From JAJEAD01 sp964420925 (GTDB lineage Bacteria > Pseudomonadota > Gammaproteobacteria > HK1), in assembly GCA_964420925.1 (NCBI GenBank), contig CAYQVB010000145.1, positions 18,860-82,859 of the forward strand: a stretch of 64,000 bases of DNA, written 5' to 3'. Below are positions 43,395 through 53,381 of the stretch, in pieces (the first letter of the stretch is position 1; each line of letters starts with the position of its first letter). The position numbers and the translations under genes are program-made. The notes beneath the pieces were generated by a model that ran no database searches, was not told the origin of the DNA, and saw nothing but the letters and a program-made list of their open reading frames with translations.

Positions 43395-43439
43395 GCCCGT
43401 CATTCGCAGTGCGCGGGCCGGGCCGCGGACGACTCCGCC

Positions 43440-45122
43440 TCAACGGTTGCGCCAAGCCTGCGTGCGATGTTCGAGAAAGCGGCTCGCCCCGTAGTGCACG
43501 ACTCGCATGACGGCGCAGGTGTAGAAGATCATCATACCCATCGCCGCCGCGGGTGCGATGTCCCCCGCGTCGTCCATGTTCAACACCGCGACGGAGGCGA
43601 GCGTGGTGTCGGGACCGTACAGGAACACCACCGCCGACACCGTGGTCATCGCGTTGACGAAGAGGTAAATCGCGATATCGAGGATGACCGGCAGACACAC
43701 CGGCACCGTGACCCGCCAGAACGTGACGTAGAAAGGCTGCTTGAGGGAGGCGGACACCGCTTCGAACTCGGCGTCCATCTGCTTCAGGGCGGTCCCGGCG
43801 GTGATGTGGCTGACGGTGTAGAAATGGGTGATGGTGCTGATGACGAGTATCGCCATCGTGTGATAGAGAAACGTAAGCGGGTTGTCGGGGTGGTTGAAGA
43901 AGAAGATGTAGGCGAGCCCGAGCACCAGCCCCGGAACCGCCATCGGCATCATCGCGAGGAACTGGAACAGGGAGCGTCCGAGCGCGAAGCCTCGCCCTTT
44001 TTCCACCAGGTATGCTCCGGCGAAGACCACGATCGTCCCGAAGAAAGCGGTGTAGGCGGACATCTCGATCGAATTGAACCAGGAGATCCAGCCGCCGCCG
44101 TCCATGAGATCGAACTGATAGTTCGTCAGGCCGAGACTCAGATCGTAGGGGTAGAACTTGACGAGCGCCGCGTACTGGCAGGTCGCGAGCATGCCCACGA
44201 GAAACACGCTGACGACGCTGCAGTAGGCGAACATCGACCAGTCGAAGCGCGGGCGAAGGCTCGGAACGAAGGGCACCGCACGGGCCGAGAGCAGCGCAAC
44301 CTGGCGCCGCTGCACGATCCGGTCCACGCAGAAGGCGAGCGCAGCCGGAATCAGCAGGATGACGCTCACCACCGCCCCCATCCGGAAGTTCTGCTGGCCG
44401 ATCACCTGCTTGTAGATGTCGGTGGCGAGCACGTTGTAGTCGCCGCCGATCACCTTGGGCGCGCCGAAGTCGGTTATCGCCAGGGTGAACACTACAAACG
44501 CGGCGCTCACGAGCCCGTAGCGGCATCCCGGTATGGTGACCGTGAAGAAGATGCGAAGTCGCGACGCCCGCAGCGAGGTCGCCGCTTCGTAGAGGCGGGC
44601 GTCGGCGATGGAGAGTGCGGTGACGAGGATGATGACGGCGTGTGGCAGCGTGAAGAACACTTCCGCGATCACAATCCCGATCGGTCCGTAAATGCTGTGA
44701 CCGAAGAGCAGTTCCTTGAGCATCCCCTGGTTGCCGAAGAGATACACGAGCGCTATGCCGGGCAAGAGTGACGGCACCAGGATGGGGAACATCGCGATCG
44801 CCTTGAACCAGCCCTTGAGGCGCATGCGGCTGAAGGTCAGGGCGTAGGCGAAGACGAAGGCGATGACGACGGTGATGAGCGTCGTCAGGGACGCGACGAA
44901 GAGACTGTTGGAAATGGAGTAAAAGAGCGCCGGCGTGCCGAAGTAGGTCGCGTAGTTCGCGATGCCGACGAAGGCCCCGTCCGGATCCTGGAAGCTCTTT
45001 CCGAGCATCGCGTAGAGCGGCAGCCCAAGCGCCGTGACCAGGTACACGCCGATCACGACCATGAACAAGCGCATGACGCGCTCGTCCCGACTCGCACGGG
45101 GTTTGACGCTCGATGCGCTCAA
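43440..45122 (-). CDS. 2-Aminoethylphosphonate/iron-type ABC transporter permease (fused)
   Basis: A 560-residue membrane protein with two fused permease domains (about 12 helices). Each half has its EAA loop: YEAATSLRASRLRIFFTVTIPG near residues 179-200 and FEAVSASLKQPFYVTFWRVTVPV in the second half. The layout is that of PhnU/FbpB-type permeases. The frame starts with TTG at 45122, 12 bases after the ATPase gene; an ATG at MRLFMVV, 16 codons later, is an alternative that loses only the charged leader. Third gene of a three-gene importer; converges with metF. Confidence 0.87.
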   Translation of the reverse strand: MSASSVKPRASRDERVMRLFMVVIGVYLVTALGLPLYAMLGKSFQDPDGAFVGIANYATYFGTPALFYSISNSLFVASLTTLITVVIAFVFAYALTFSRMRLKGWFKAIAMFPILVPSLLPGIALVYLFGNQGMLKELLFGHSIYGPIGIVIAEVFFTLPHAVIILVTALSIADARLYEAATSLRASRLRIFFTVTIPGCRYGLVSAAFVVFTLAITDFGAPKVIGGDYNVLATDIYKQVIGQQNFRMGAVVSVILLIPAALAFCVDRIVQRRQVALLSARAVPFVPSLRPRFDWSMFAYCSVVSVFLVGMLATCQYAALVKFYPYDLSLGLTNYQFDLMDGGGWISWFNSIEMSAYTAFFGTIVVFAGAYLVEKGRGFALGRSLFQFLAMMPMAVPGLVLGLAYIFFFNHPDNPLTFLYHTMAILVISTITHFYTVSHITAGTALKQMDAEFEAVSASLKQPFYVTFWRVTVPVCLPVILDIAIYLFVNAMTTVSAVVFLYGPDTTLASVAVLNMDDAGDIAPAAAMGMMIFYTCAVMRVVHYGASRFLEHRTQAWRNR

Positions 45123-45134
45123 CCCGCCCCCCGC

Positions 45135-46250
45135 TCAGTACCGCACGGGATGGTCGGAGAAAATCCGAATCCTCTCCGCTGGAATGACCACCGGGTGCCG
45201 ATCACCGGGCTCGAGACCGAGCTGCCTGACCACGTTGGCGGAAATCTCCGTGCTCAGGCGTTGAGATTGGGCTGATTCGATCGTGATCTCGGCCCGAACG
45301 AATGAGCCGAGAAACTCCAGGGCGTCGAATCGCGCCACATAGGTGTTGACCGCGCTCGGGTCTTCCTCGTCCGGGGCAACGATGACGTCCTCGGGACGAA
45401 GCGCCACCACCACCTCGCTACCCGCCGGCAGGGGCGACATGCGGCACGCCAGTTGCAATGATCCCACGCCAACCCGCTGCGCATCGAGGAGAGTGCCGGA
45501 CACAAAGTTCATGGATCCGATGAAGTCGGCCACGAATGCCGTGGCCGGTTCCCGGTACACCTGCTCCGGTGTGCCCACCTGCTCGATGACTCCGTGGTTC
45601 ATGACCACGATTCGATCCGCCATGCTGAGCGCCTCTTCCTGGTCGTGGGTCACCATCACCGTCGTGATGCCGAGGCGGCGCTGCAGTTCCCTGACCTCGT
45701 GGCGAAGGTGTACGCGGACTTTCGCGTCCAGGGCGGAGAGCGGCTCGTCGAGCAGGAGAAGCCCGGGAGAAGTGGCGATCGCGCGCGCGAGCGCGACTCG
45801 CTGCTGCTGCCCACCGGAGAGCTGGGCAGGATACTTGTCGATCTGTTCGGGCAACCCCACGAGGTCGAGCAGGTCTGCGACTCGCCGCTTCACCTCCCCT
45901 TTCGCGATACCGCGATTCTCGAGCCCGTAGGCCACGTTGCGGGCAACGCTCAGGTTGGGGAACAGCGCATAGGACTGAAACACGATGCCGAAGTCGCGCT
46001 CCGTGGGCGGCAGGGCGGAAATGTCGACCCCGGCCTGCTCGATTCGCCCGCTCGACTGGATGTCGAGGCCGGCGATCGCGCGCAGCAAGGTCGTTTTCCC
46101 GCAGCCGGAAGGCCCGAGGAAGCAGACGAACTCCCGCTCCGCGATCTCGAGACTGATGTCGCGTAGCGCCTCGAAGCTGCCGAAGCGCTTGCTCAAGCCC
46201 TCGATCTTGAGATACGGGGCACCCGATGTCGCGCGGCGATGTGCGCTCAT
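45135..46250 (-). CDS. 2-Aminoethylphosphonate/iron-type ABC transporter ATP-binding protein
   Basis: A 371-residue ATPase. Walker A GPSGCGKTT (about residues 46-54), signature LSGGQQQRVALARAI, Walker B LLLLDEPLSALDAKVR and the H-loop in VTHDQEEAL are all present, followed by a C-terminal TOBE-type regulatory domain from about 245 that can sense the substrate. The length matches the PhnT/FbpC/PotA group. Start taken at MSAHRRATSG; another ATG 13 codons upstream is possible. Located between the binding-protein and permease genes. Confidence 0.88.
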   Translation of the reverse strand: MSAHRRATSGAPYLKIEGLSKRFGSFEALRDISLEIAEREFVCFLGPSGCGKTTLLRAIAGLDIQSSGRIEQAGVDISALPPTERDFGIVFQSYALFPNLSVARNVAYGLENRGIAKGEVKRRVADLLDLVGLPEQIDKYPAQLSGGQQQRVALARAIATSPGLLLLDEPLSALDAKVRVHLRHEVRELQRRLGITTVMVTHDQEEALSMADRIVVMNHGVIEQVGTPEQVYREPATAFVADFIGSMNFVSGTLLDAQRVGVGSLQLACRMSPLPAGSEVVVALRPEDVIVAPDEEDPSAVNTYVARFDALEFLGSFVRAEITIESAQSQRLSTEISANVVRQLGLEPGDRHPVVIPAERIRIFSDHPVRY

Positions 46251-46362
46251 GACCTGCGCATCATGACCGAGCGTAACCGCGGGCGCCATCCGGGGGCTCA
46301 GGAGAAGGCAGGGGCAGGGCGGGCCGCCGACGTGCCGGCAGGCCCGCCCCGCTCCCGGGGAG

Positions 46363-47406
46363 TCAGCTCTTGGGCTCCGACTTTGCGTCGTATCGGCCGC
46401 TCCACTCTTCCAGGATGCGCATGCGATTGCCGGCGGCCCATCCGAAATCGTTGTCGATCATCTGGTCGACGATTCCGGGAGGAAAGTTCTTTACCGGCTT
46501 GGCCACTCCCGGCATCGCGACTACCGCGTACTCCTGGTTGTAGATCTCATTCGCCTTGCGGGTCACCGACCAGTCTGCGAGCGCTTTCGCCGCTTCGAGA
46601 TTCTGCGTGTTCGCGACGATGGCGAAGGCTTCGAGATCCCAGCCCACTCCTTCGGACGGCGCCACCACTTCCAGGGGCGCGCCCTGATTCTTGGACTTCG
46701 CCCCGCGATAGGCGAACGACACCCCAATCGGGATCTCCCCCTTGGCCGCCTGTTTGCACGGCTTCGAGCCCGAGTGGGTGTACCAGGCGATGTTCTCGTG
46801 CAGTCCATCCATGAATGACCACGCCTCGTCCTCACCCCAAAGCTGGATCCAGCTCGATACGTCGAGGAACCCGGTACCGGACGAGTTCGGGTTCGGCATC
46901 ACCACGTGGCCCTGGTAGACGGGATCGGTGAGCTCTTGCCAGCTCGAGGGTACCGGGAGGCCGTGCTTCTCGCCCTCCACGGTGTTGAAGCACAGCGACG
47001 CTATCCAGGCGCGCTGCCCCACCCACAGCGGCGGATCATTCTGGGGGTCCACGTACTTGGGGTCGAGGGCGTCGACACCCTGGGGCGCATAGCCCTGGAA
47101 GTAGCCTTCGTTGGCAAGGAGGACGAGGCTGGTGGCCGCCAGCCCCCAGACGATGTCGGCTTTCGGATTGTCCTTCTCCGCCAGCAGCTTGGCGGTGACG
47201 ATGCCGGTGGAGTCGCGCACCCACTTTACATCGATGTCCGGGTAGTCCTTCTCGAACTCGGACTTGAACATCGCCAGCTCGTCGGCCTCGATCGCGGTGT
47301 AGACGAGCAGCTCCGTGGCCGCATGCACGTTGAACGCGAGCACGGTGGCTGAGGCCACGGCCAGAAACCGGCTCGAGAGACGGGACAAGAGCCCATGTAT
47401 TTTCAT
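46363..47406 (-). CDS. 2-Aminoethylphosphonate/iron-type ABC transporter binding protein
   Basis: A 347-residue periplasmic binding protein (type II fold, Fe3+/AEP group) with signal peptide at residues 1-29 (VLAFNVHAA/TELLVYTAIE). The ELLVYTAIEADELAMFKSEFEKDYPDI start and the NPNSSGTGFLDVSSW and GIPVGVSFAYRGAK-like segments match the family annotated as 2-aminoethylphosphonate-binding (PhnS2). An AGGAG ribosome site supports this ATG instead of the longer frame. First gene of the importer. No phosphonate-degrading gene is in the window; another small zwitterion could be the ligand. Confidence 0.87.
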   Translation of the reverse strand: MKIHGLLSRLSSRFLAVASATVLAFNVHAATELLVYTAIEADELAMFKSEFEKDYPDIDVKWVRDSTGIVTAKLLAEKDNPKADIVWGLAATSLVLLANEGYFQGYAPQGVDALDPKYVDPQNDPPLWVGQRAWIASLCFNTVEGEKHGLPVPSSWQELTDPVYQGHVVMPNPNSSGTGFLDVSSWIQLWGEDEAWSFMDGLHENIAWYTHSGSKPCKQAAKGEIPIGVSFAYRGAKSKNQGAPLEVVAPSEGVGWDLEAFAIVANTQNLEAAKALADWSVTRKANEIYNQEYAVVAMPGVAKPVKNFPPGIVDQMIDNDFGWAAGNRMRILEEWSGRYDAKSEPKS

Positions 47407-47674
47407 TTCCAACTCCTCTTCACTTGGTTGAACAACCTCGGTCACGAAAACAGCATCCGGAGCTCCCGGTGAGATTACTTCAGGACGCCGGACGATCGAA
47501 CCACCGCTTCATGCCCACCCCCGCGCACGACGGCCCGACGACAGAACGATGACTGCAATGCTTCCAGGCAGGAGCCTTGGGACATATCGTTTTCTGAGCC
47601 TTTGTCAGACCAGAGTCGCAAATGGGTCATTGCGGCGATCGCGGAGGCGGGACGGTGCCGGGACTCCGACATTG

Positions 47675-48436
47675 TCAGGGAATCAGAGGGCGAGGAGCTC
47701 GACTTCCGGCCGTGCGCATCGGCGCTCCGTGCAATTGGTAAAGCGAGCGGGCCATGGCTCGCGCCTGCTCGAGCTCGGACTGGGTGAGAAATCTTCCCAC
47801 GCTGTCGCGTAGCTCCACCCCTCCCGGATGACCGCCCGCGGCGGCGATGCCATACCACGCGTAGGACGAGACGTAGTCGCGCGGCGCGCCCTCTCCGGCC
47901 CGATACATGTGCCCGATGTGCGCCCAGGCCTCGACATGACCCTGCCGCGCCGCACGTTGGAACCACCGGAGCGCGGCTCCGGGATTCCGCCGGGTGCCGA
48001 GCCCTTTCGCGAGCATCAGCGCGACGCTGGTCTGGGCTTCCACGTCGCCCTGACGGGCGGCCCGGCTGTACCAGAGATAGGCCTGCTCGTCGTCCCGTGG
48101 TACCCCCCAGCCGTTCTCGTAGAGCAACCCCAGATTGGTCTGGGCGGCGTGGTAGCCCTGCCGGGCCGCGAGCCGGAACCACCGCACCGCGTCCGCTATG
48201 TTCTGCTCGACGCCGGTGCCACGCAGATAGAGGACGCCGAGCCCGTTCTGCCCCCGGGCGTCACCCGCATCGGCCAGCCGACGAAACTCGGATTCCGCCC
48301 AACCATACTCGCCGCGATGGGCGGCACGCACCGCCTCGTCGAAGTCCGCAAGGACCGGCACCGTGCCGAGCAGCAGCAGCCCCGCCAGAGACCCGTCTCG
48401 GAGTCGCCTTAGCCACCGAGGGATAAAACTCTCCAT
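47675..48436 (-). CDS. Secreted Sel1-repeat protein
   Basis: A 253-residue protein with an N-terminal signal peptide (about residues 1-29, LAGLLLLGTVPVLA) followed by an incomplete first repeat and four Sel1-like repeats of 36 residues, each with the A-x-x-x-L-G-x-x-Y/L-x-x-G-x-G-V core and a W/Y-(Y/F)-x-x-A-A-R-Q end (about residues 60-205). Sel1 solenoids mediate protein-protein contacts in the periplasm or envelope. Start at MESFIPRWL; an upstream ATG would place residues before the signal sequence. The gene is isolated between the importer and an LLM-type flavoenzyme gene. Confidence 0.83.
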   Translation of the reverse strand: MESFIPRWLRRLRDGSLAGLLLLGTVPVLADFDEAVRAAHRGEYGWAESEFRRLADAGDARGQNGLGVLYLRGTGVEQNIADAVRWFRLAARQGYHAAQTNLGLLYENGWGVPRDDEQAYLWYSRAARQGDVEAQTSVALMLAKGLGTRRNPGAALRWFQRAARQGHVEAWAHIGHMYRAGEGAPRDYVSSYAWYGIAAAGGHPGGVELRDSVGRFLTQSELEQARAMARSLYQLHGAPMRTAGSRAPRPLIP

Positions 48437-48740
48437 AAATCCGCATGTTAGCCGAACTCGAGCCCTTCCCCAAGGTGTGCCCACATGCGAAGTGTGTCCG
48501 CGCGTGGATGCTCATATTCTAAAGCGAACTCTCTATTTCGTTACTAACTCGCTAAAAAATATGAGTTTTTACCGGACGAAACATACTGCTCACTCGTGGG
48601 GTCAGTATTGGTCCCATCGTCAGCACGGACGGCTTGCGCGGTCGCGGGGCAGGGAGCACGCCTTCCTGTTGTCCTTTGGTGCCCTCGATGAGCGCCGAAA
48701 CCCGACCTCCGGCTTCCGTGGTCGATTGAGTCGTTAGAGA
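48437..48740. other. Intergenic region with an AT-rich island
   Basis: A 304-base gap between two minus-strand genes. Bases about 48515-48590 are markedly AT-rich (CTAAAAAATATGAGTTTTTA and neighbours) against the GC-rich background, which suggests the promoter of the Sel1 gene; a TAGAAT-like -10 is visible on the minus strand near 48515-48520, but the -35 is weak. The remainder shows no gene. Confidence 0.45.
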
Positions 48741-49748
48741 TCAACCGGTGACGAGCGGCATCACCTCTTCGGCGAAGCGCTGCATCTGCTCCAGGCGTTC
48801 GGTCATAGAATCGGCGGCGATGTGCAGCACGTTGAAATGGGTGATTCCGGTCTCCCTGGCGATGAGGTTCAGCTTCTCCGACACCTCTTCCGGAGTACCG
48901 ATCCAGTGGTCCGCCACCAGCCGGTCGGGGGCCAGGCCGCGCACCTCGGTGCGCTGGTGTCCCATTCGGCTGGAGAAGTATCCCTCCACCGCCTCCGCGC
49001 GCGTGGCGCCCAGACGCATGTCACCTTCGGCGATGACGTCCAGCTCATCGATCGATCGTCCGCACGCGTCGAGATGAGGGGTCATCGCCCGAAGATGGGC
49101 GCCGGCGCCCGCTCCCGGAATCATCAGCCCGTGCCCGAAGCGGGCGATGCGCGCGCATGCGGCTTCGTTGCGTCCCGGCATGTAGAAGGGCAGCGGAGAC
49201 TGGCGCGGTCGCGGGTGCATCCGCACCCCCCGCACCTCGACATGGCGGCCGGCGAAGCAGAGAGGCTCGTCCGAGGCGTTGAGCAGGCGATGCAGCACTT
49301 CCAGGTGCTCGTCCATCATCCTCCCGCGGTGCGCCCGCCGCTGGCCCGCGCGCACGCTTTCGAACTCGTCCCGGAATGCGCCCAACCCGAGACCGAGGAG
49401 AAGACGCCCGCCGCTGAACTGATCGAGAGTGGCCGCCTGCTTGGCGAGGATCACCGGGTCGCGAAAGGGCAGCATCACGACGCCCGTGCCGAGCTTGATG
49501 CGTTCGGTCCGACCGGCGAGAGCGGCGAGGGTGACGATCGGCTCGTACCACCGGGGAGGCGCTTCCTCGGGCATCCCGAAGCTTGGGGTCGGGTTCAGGA
49601 AATCGGTGGCCCACACCGCATGGTAGCCCCACTCCTCCGCGCTGATCACGGTCCGGGCAATGTCCTCCGAGCCCCCGAAGGGCGCCGGCACGAACACGCC
49701 CTCCCGGCATGTGGGGATCTCGACGTCGAAGCGCAGGCCTTCGCTCAT
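48741..49748 (-). CDS. LLM-class (luciferase-like) flavin-dependent oxidoreductase
   Basis: A 335-residue bacterial-luciferase-like TIM barrel using reduced FMN or F420. EWGYHAVWATDF (about residues 37-48), the GRTERIKLGTGVVMLPFRDPVILAKQAATLDQFSGGRLLLGLGLG core (about 77-121, broken here into motifs RTERIKLGTGVV and SGGRLLLGLGLG) and the C-terminal WIGTPEEVSEKLN are characteristic. F420-dependent labels are common for this group, but in a proteobacterium reduced FMN is as likely. Monocistronic, upstream of tRNA-Pro on the opposite strand. Confidence 0.82.
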   Translation of the reverse strand: MSEGLRFDVEIPTCREGVFVPAPFGGSEDIARTVISAEEWGYHAVWATDFLNPTPSFGMPEEAPPRWYEPIVTLAALAGRTERIKLGTGVVMLPFRDPVILAKQAATLDQFSGGRLLLGLGLGAFRDEFESVRAGQRRAHRGRMMDEHLEVLHRLLNASDEPLCFAGRHVEVRGVRMHPRPRQSPLPFYMPGRNEAACARIARFGHGLMIPGAGAGAHLRAMTPHLDACGRSIDELDVIAEGDMRLGATRAEAVEGYFSSRMGHQRTEVRGLAPDRLVADHWIGTPEEVSEKLNLIARETGITHFNVLHIAADSMTERLEQMQRFAEEVMPLVTG

Positions 49749-49825
49749 GTTCTTTCCTCTTCCGTCGAAAGGACGCCGGCACCTTCAGTCCCCGGCCCGG
49801 AAAGAATACGCTATCATCCTCGGCA

Positions 49826-49903
<78 letters not shown>

Positions 49904-49932
49904 CCGAAACAAGGACATATGGGAACGGAACC

Positions 49933-50145
49933 ATGGATTGGGCGAATCTTGCGAGCGTGGCGGCAACCATCCTCGGGTCCGCAGGGGTTTTGCTCGGCGG
50001 CGTGCATTGGGCAGTTTCGGGCGCGGTAAAACCCCTGCGCGACGAAGTGAGCGCCCTAAGGACCCAACTTCACGCCGACATGCGCGCCACGGGCGAACGG
50101 CTCGCGCGCGTCGAAGTAGCCATCGAGCACTTGGCGAAGCCGTAA
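49933..50145 (+). CDS. Small hypothetical membrane-anchored coiled-coil protein
   Basis: A 70-residue frame directly after tRNA-Pro. Residues 1-30 form one hydrophobic helix (LASVAATILGSAGVLLGGVHWAV) and the rest is a charged amphipathic helix (RDEVSALRTQLHADMRATGERLARVEVAIEHL) likely to form a coiled coil. No family is recognised; similar short proteins are often phage-derived or membrane-associated. The ATG at 49933 is preferred over an earlier ATG inside the tRNA. Real coding is likely but not certain. Confidence 0.5.
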   Translation: MDWANLASVAATILGSAGVLLGGVHWAVSGAVKPLRDEVSALRTQLHADMRATGERLARVEVAIEHLAKP

Positions 50146-50358
50146 CACAGCCGCGACAGCAGGAGCCCCTTGCGTCCGGCGTACCCGTTCCCGTCGAAGG
50201 CGCCGGGCGGGCAGGCGCCATGACGATATCGCCCTCCCCCAGCCCGCAACAGCTCCCGAGTTACGGGGACGCCCGCATCACGCCCCTGGACTTCGGCCGA
50301 CAGGGTCCCGAGCGCTTCGCTGTTCCTCGCGGCCGCTGGCGCGACCGAAGCGGGGGGG

Positions 50359-50718
50359 TCAGCGCCGCAGGATGTTGAGCACGTCCTCGAGCTCGATGCG
50401 GAGCTGGCGGATGATTTGCTGACTCTGGCTCACATCCTCCCTCGCCTCTTCCCCCGACAGGCGCTGGCGTGCGCCGCCGATGGTGAACCCGTGCTCGTAG
50501 AGCAGGCTTCGGATCTGCCGGATGAGGATGACGTCCTGGCGCTGGTAGTAGCGCCGGTTGCCGCGGCGCTTGAGCGGCTTGAGGTGAGGGAACTCCTGCT
50601 CCCAGTAGCGCAGCACGTGAGGTTTTACCGCGCAGAGATCGCTGACCTCGCCGATCGTGAAGTAGCGCTTGCCCGGTATGGCCGGAAGGTCGCTACTGTT
50701 GCTGGTTGGATCCAGCAT
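50359..50718 (-). CDS. MerR-family transcriptional regulator
   Basis: A 119-residue regulator with the N-terminal MerR winged HTH (residues 17-85, FTIGEVSDLCAVKPHVLRYWEQEFPHLKP...RRYYQRQDVILIRQIRSLL) and a short C-terminal dimerisation helix. No metal-binding cysteine pair is seen at the C-terminus. This gene conventionally follows ihfA in Gammaproteobacteria, overlapping it here by 26 bases. The target is unknown. Confidence 0.92.
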   Translation of the reverse strand: MLDPTSNSSDLPAIPGKRYFTIGEVSDLCAVKPHVLRYWEQEFPHLKPLKRRGNRRYYQRQDVILIRQIRSLLYEHGFTIGGARQRLSGEEAREDVSQSQQIIRQLRIELEDVLNILRR

Positions 50719-50998
50719 AGGCTTCTACCCGTGCTTTCAGCTTCTGGCCGGGACGGAAAGTGACCACCCGTCGCGCCGTTATCGGAATTTCCTCGCCCGT
50801 TTTCGGATTGCGTCCCGGGCGTTCGTTCTTGTTCCTCAAGTCGAAGTTTCCGAACCCGGACAGCTTTACCTGATCCCCCGATTCCAGCGCTCCGCGTACT
50901 TCTTCGAAGAAGAGCTCCACGAGTTCCTTTGCCTCGCGCTTGTTGAGGCCCAGCTCCTCGTAGAGGCGCTCCGCCATGTCGGCCTTGGTCAGTGCCAC
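50693..50998 (-). CDS. ihfA: Integration host factor subunit alpha
   Basis: A 101-residue DNA-bending protein of the HU/IHF family, with MALTKADMAERLYEELGLNKREAKELVELFFE at the N-terminus and the HU signature GFGNFDLRNKNERPGRNPKTGEEIP at residues about 47-71, including the intercalating Pro. Working with IHF beta (not in the window), it bends specific sites for transcription and recombination. It lies one base after pheT, as in most relatives. Confidence 0.96.
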   Translation of the reverse strand: MALTKADMAERLYEELGLNKREAKELVELFFEEVRGALESGDQVKLSGFGNFDLRNKNERPGRNPKTGEEIPITARRVVTFRPGQKLKARVEAYAGSNQQQ

Positions 50999-50999
50999 T

Positions 51000-53381
51000 T
51001 CATTCTCTCAACACGGCGCCGAGGTGCTTTTCCAGGGCGCTCACGATCACGCGGAACCCTTCTTCTACCTCCTCATCGACGAGAGACCGCGAGCCATGTC
51101 GGAAGCTGAGACCAATGGCCAAGCTTTTCTTCCCCGAATCAATGCCTTCCCCGCGATACACGTCAAACAACTCTAGGTTATCTAGCACATCGACGCCGGC
51201 TTGTCCAACGCACGCGCGGATCGTATTCGAGCTGACGGACTCGTCGACCACCATGGCCAGATCGCGGCGCACCGGGAGATGCTTGGGCAGCGGCTCGAAG
51301 AGAAGGCGACGCCCCGCCGAGAGGGAGGAGAGCGAGAGCTCGAAGAGGTAGACCGCAGAGGTGTGTTTCCACTCCCGTGAAAGTTCGGGATGGATCTCGC
51401 CCAGGCTCCCGATCGGAGCGCCGTCGAGCAGCACGCGGGCGCTCCGTCCAGGATGGAGAGCAGGCATCGACACCGCCTCGAAGGACACCGCGCCGTCCAC
51501 CCGGCAGCGCTCGAGCAGGGCCTCGACATCTCCTTTCGTGTCGAAGAAGTCGCAATCGCGAGTCTTCTCGCCCCACTGCTCGGGGTTCACCGGCCCCGTC
51601 GCCAGACCCGCCACCACCGCTTCCTGACGCACCCCGCTCGAGGTTCGGTGAAACACCAGCCCGGTCTCGAAGAGCCGCACCCGCGTACGCTGACGGTTGA
51701 TGTTGTAGAGCATCGCCCGGGTGAGTCCCGGCCAGATCTGCGCGCGCATTACCGCCATCTCGGAGGAGATGGGATTGGCCAGTGGAATCGGGGACGCATC
51801 AGGGGCCAAAGCCCGCTGCAGCGCGGCGTTGACGAAGCTGAAGGTCACCGCCTCCTGGTATCCGCGCGAGGCGAGCAGCTCGCGCACCGCCGACACGCCA
51901 GGCCCCGCCTCCGGCCGTGGCCGCATCCGCAGGTCGGAAACCGGGGAGCGATCGGGAATCTGCTCGTAGCCCCGCACTCGCGCCAACTCTTCGACAAGAT
52001 CCGCTTCGATCGCCAGATCGGGCCGGAATGGCGGCACCTGCACCCACCACTCTCCGGTTGACGATTCCGCAACGTGCAGGCCGAGGCGGGACAGGATGCC
52101 CGCCACGTCACCGGGCGCGACGCTCATCCCCAGCAGGCGTCGAATTCTGCTCTCGCGAAGCTTGATCCGCGCCGGAACCGGCAGATGGTCTTCCCGGATC
52201 TCGTCGACAACCGGGCCCGCCCTCCCCCCGACGATTTGCAGGAGCAGTGCGGTGGCCCGCTCCGCCGCCCGGCGCTGCAGGTCGGCCGCCACGCTGCGCT
52301 CGAAGCGGTGGGAAGCATCGCTGTGCAGTCCCCGCCGGCGCGCTTCCACCGCGATGGTCCGGGGGTGGAACCACGCGCTCTCGAGCAGGATGTGGCGGGT
52401 CTTGCCGGTGACGCCGCTTCGCGATCCTCCCATCACGCCGGCGAGCGCAATCGCTCCGTTCTCGTCGGCGATGACCAGTGCGCGATCGTCGAGCTCGAGG
52501 TCACTCCCATCGAGCAGGGTCAGAGACTCGCCGCCACGCGCCCGGCGCACTCGCACCGGGGGTGCGAGCTCGTCCAGGTCGAAGGCATGCATCGGCTGAC
52601 CGAGCTCGAGCATCACGTAGTTGGTAACGTCCACCACCGCCGAAACACTGCGGATTCCGGAGCGGCGCAGGCGCTCGCGCAGCCACAGGGGACTCTCGGC
52701 CCGCGCGTCGATTTCGCGGATGACGCGTCCCACGTAACGGGGGCAATCGGCCGGCGCGTCGAGGCGGATGATTACCGCGTCTTCGATCTCCGCCGGCACC
52801 GGATCACAGCACGGATGCCTCACAACGCACCCGGTGAGCGCCCCGATTTCCCGTGCAATCCCTGCCAATCCAAGACAATCGCCGCGGTTCGGTGTCAGTT
52901 CGACGTCGATCGAGACATCGTCCAGCGCCAGCTCGTCCCGCAGATCCCGTCCCACCCGCGCATCGCCGGAGAGCTCGATGATGCGGTCTTCTTCGGTGCC
53001 GAGCCCCAGCTCCCGGGCCGAGCACAACATGCCCTTCGATTCCTCGCCTCGGATCCTGCTGCGGCGCACCTTGACGCCCCCCGGCAGGCGGGCGCCGGGC
53101 AGAGCCAACGCCGCTCGCATGCCACGGTGCACGTTGGGCGCTCCGCAAACCACGGAGAGTTGCTCTCCGGTGGCGGCGTCGACCCGGCACAGGGTGAGGC
53201 GATCCGCGCCGGGATGCGGCCGCACTTCGACCACCTCGGCCACCACGACCTTCGAAAGATCCTCCGCCACCGGCTGCACACTGTCGACTTCCAGGCCCGC
53301 GCCGGTGAGGCGGTCGGCAAGCTCGGCGCTCGAATGCGGCGGATCGACCCACTCGCGCAGCCACCTCTCGCTGAACTTCAC
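51000..53381 (-). CDS. pheT: Phenylalanyl-tRNA synthetase beta subunit
   Basis: A 793-residue PheT of normal length. Domains in order: N-terminal B1 and EMAP/tRNA-binding domain (about residues 40-150, with VVAEVVEVRPHPGADRLTLCRV), B3/B4 editing domains (about 210-400), B5 (about 400-475) and a C-terminal anticodon-binding B8 domain (about 700-793, LPKHLPVRRDLAMVVDESV...). It pairs with PheS to charge tRNA-Phe. Start overlaps the pheS stop by four bases. Confidence 0.96.
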   Translation of the reverse strand: MKFSERWLREWVDPPHSSAELADRLTGAGLEVDSVQPVAEDLSKVVVAEVVEVRPHPGADRLTLCRVDAATGEQLSVVCGAPNVHRGMRAALALPGARLPGGVKVRRSRIRGEESKGMLCSARELGLGTEEDRIIELSGDARVGRDLRDELALDDVSIDVELTPNRGDCLGLAGIAREIGALTGCVVRHPCCDPVPAEIEDAVIIRLDAPADCPRYVGRVIREIDARAESPLWLRERLRRSGIRSVSAVVDVTNYVMLELGQPMHAFDLDELAPPVRVRRARGGESLTLLDGSDLELDDRALVIADENGAIALAGVMGGSRSGVTGKTRHILLESAWFHPRTIAVEARRRGLHSDASHRFERSVAADLQRRAAERATALLLQIVGGRAGPVVDEIREDHLPVPARIKLRESRIRRLLGMSVAPGDVAGILSRLGLHVAESSTGEWWVQVPPFRPDLAIEADLVEELARVRGYEQIPDRSPVSDLRMRPRPEAGPGVSAVRELLASRGYQEAVTFSFVNAALQRALAPDASPIPLANPISSEMAVMRAQIWPGLTRAMLYNINRQRTRVRLFETGLVFHRTSSGVRQEAVVAGLATGPVNPEQWGEKTRDCDFFDTKGDVEALLERCRVDGAVSFEAVSMPALHPGRSARVLLDGAPIGSLGEIHPELSREWKHTSAVYLFELSLSSLSAGRRLLFEPLPKHLPVRRDLAMVVDESVSSNTIRACVGQAGVDVLDNLELFDVYRGEGIDSGKKSLAIGLSFRHGSRSLVDEEVEEGFRVIVSALEKHLGAVLRE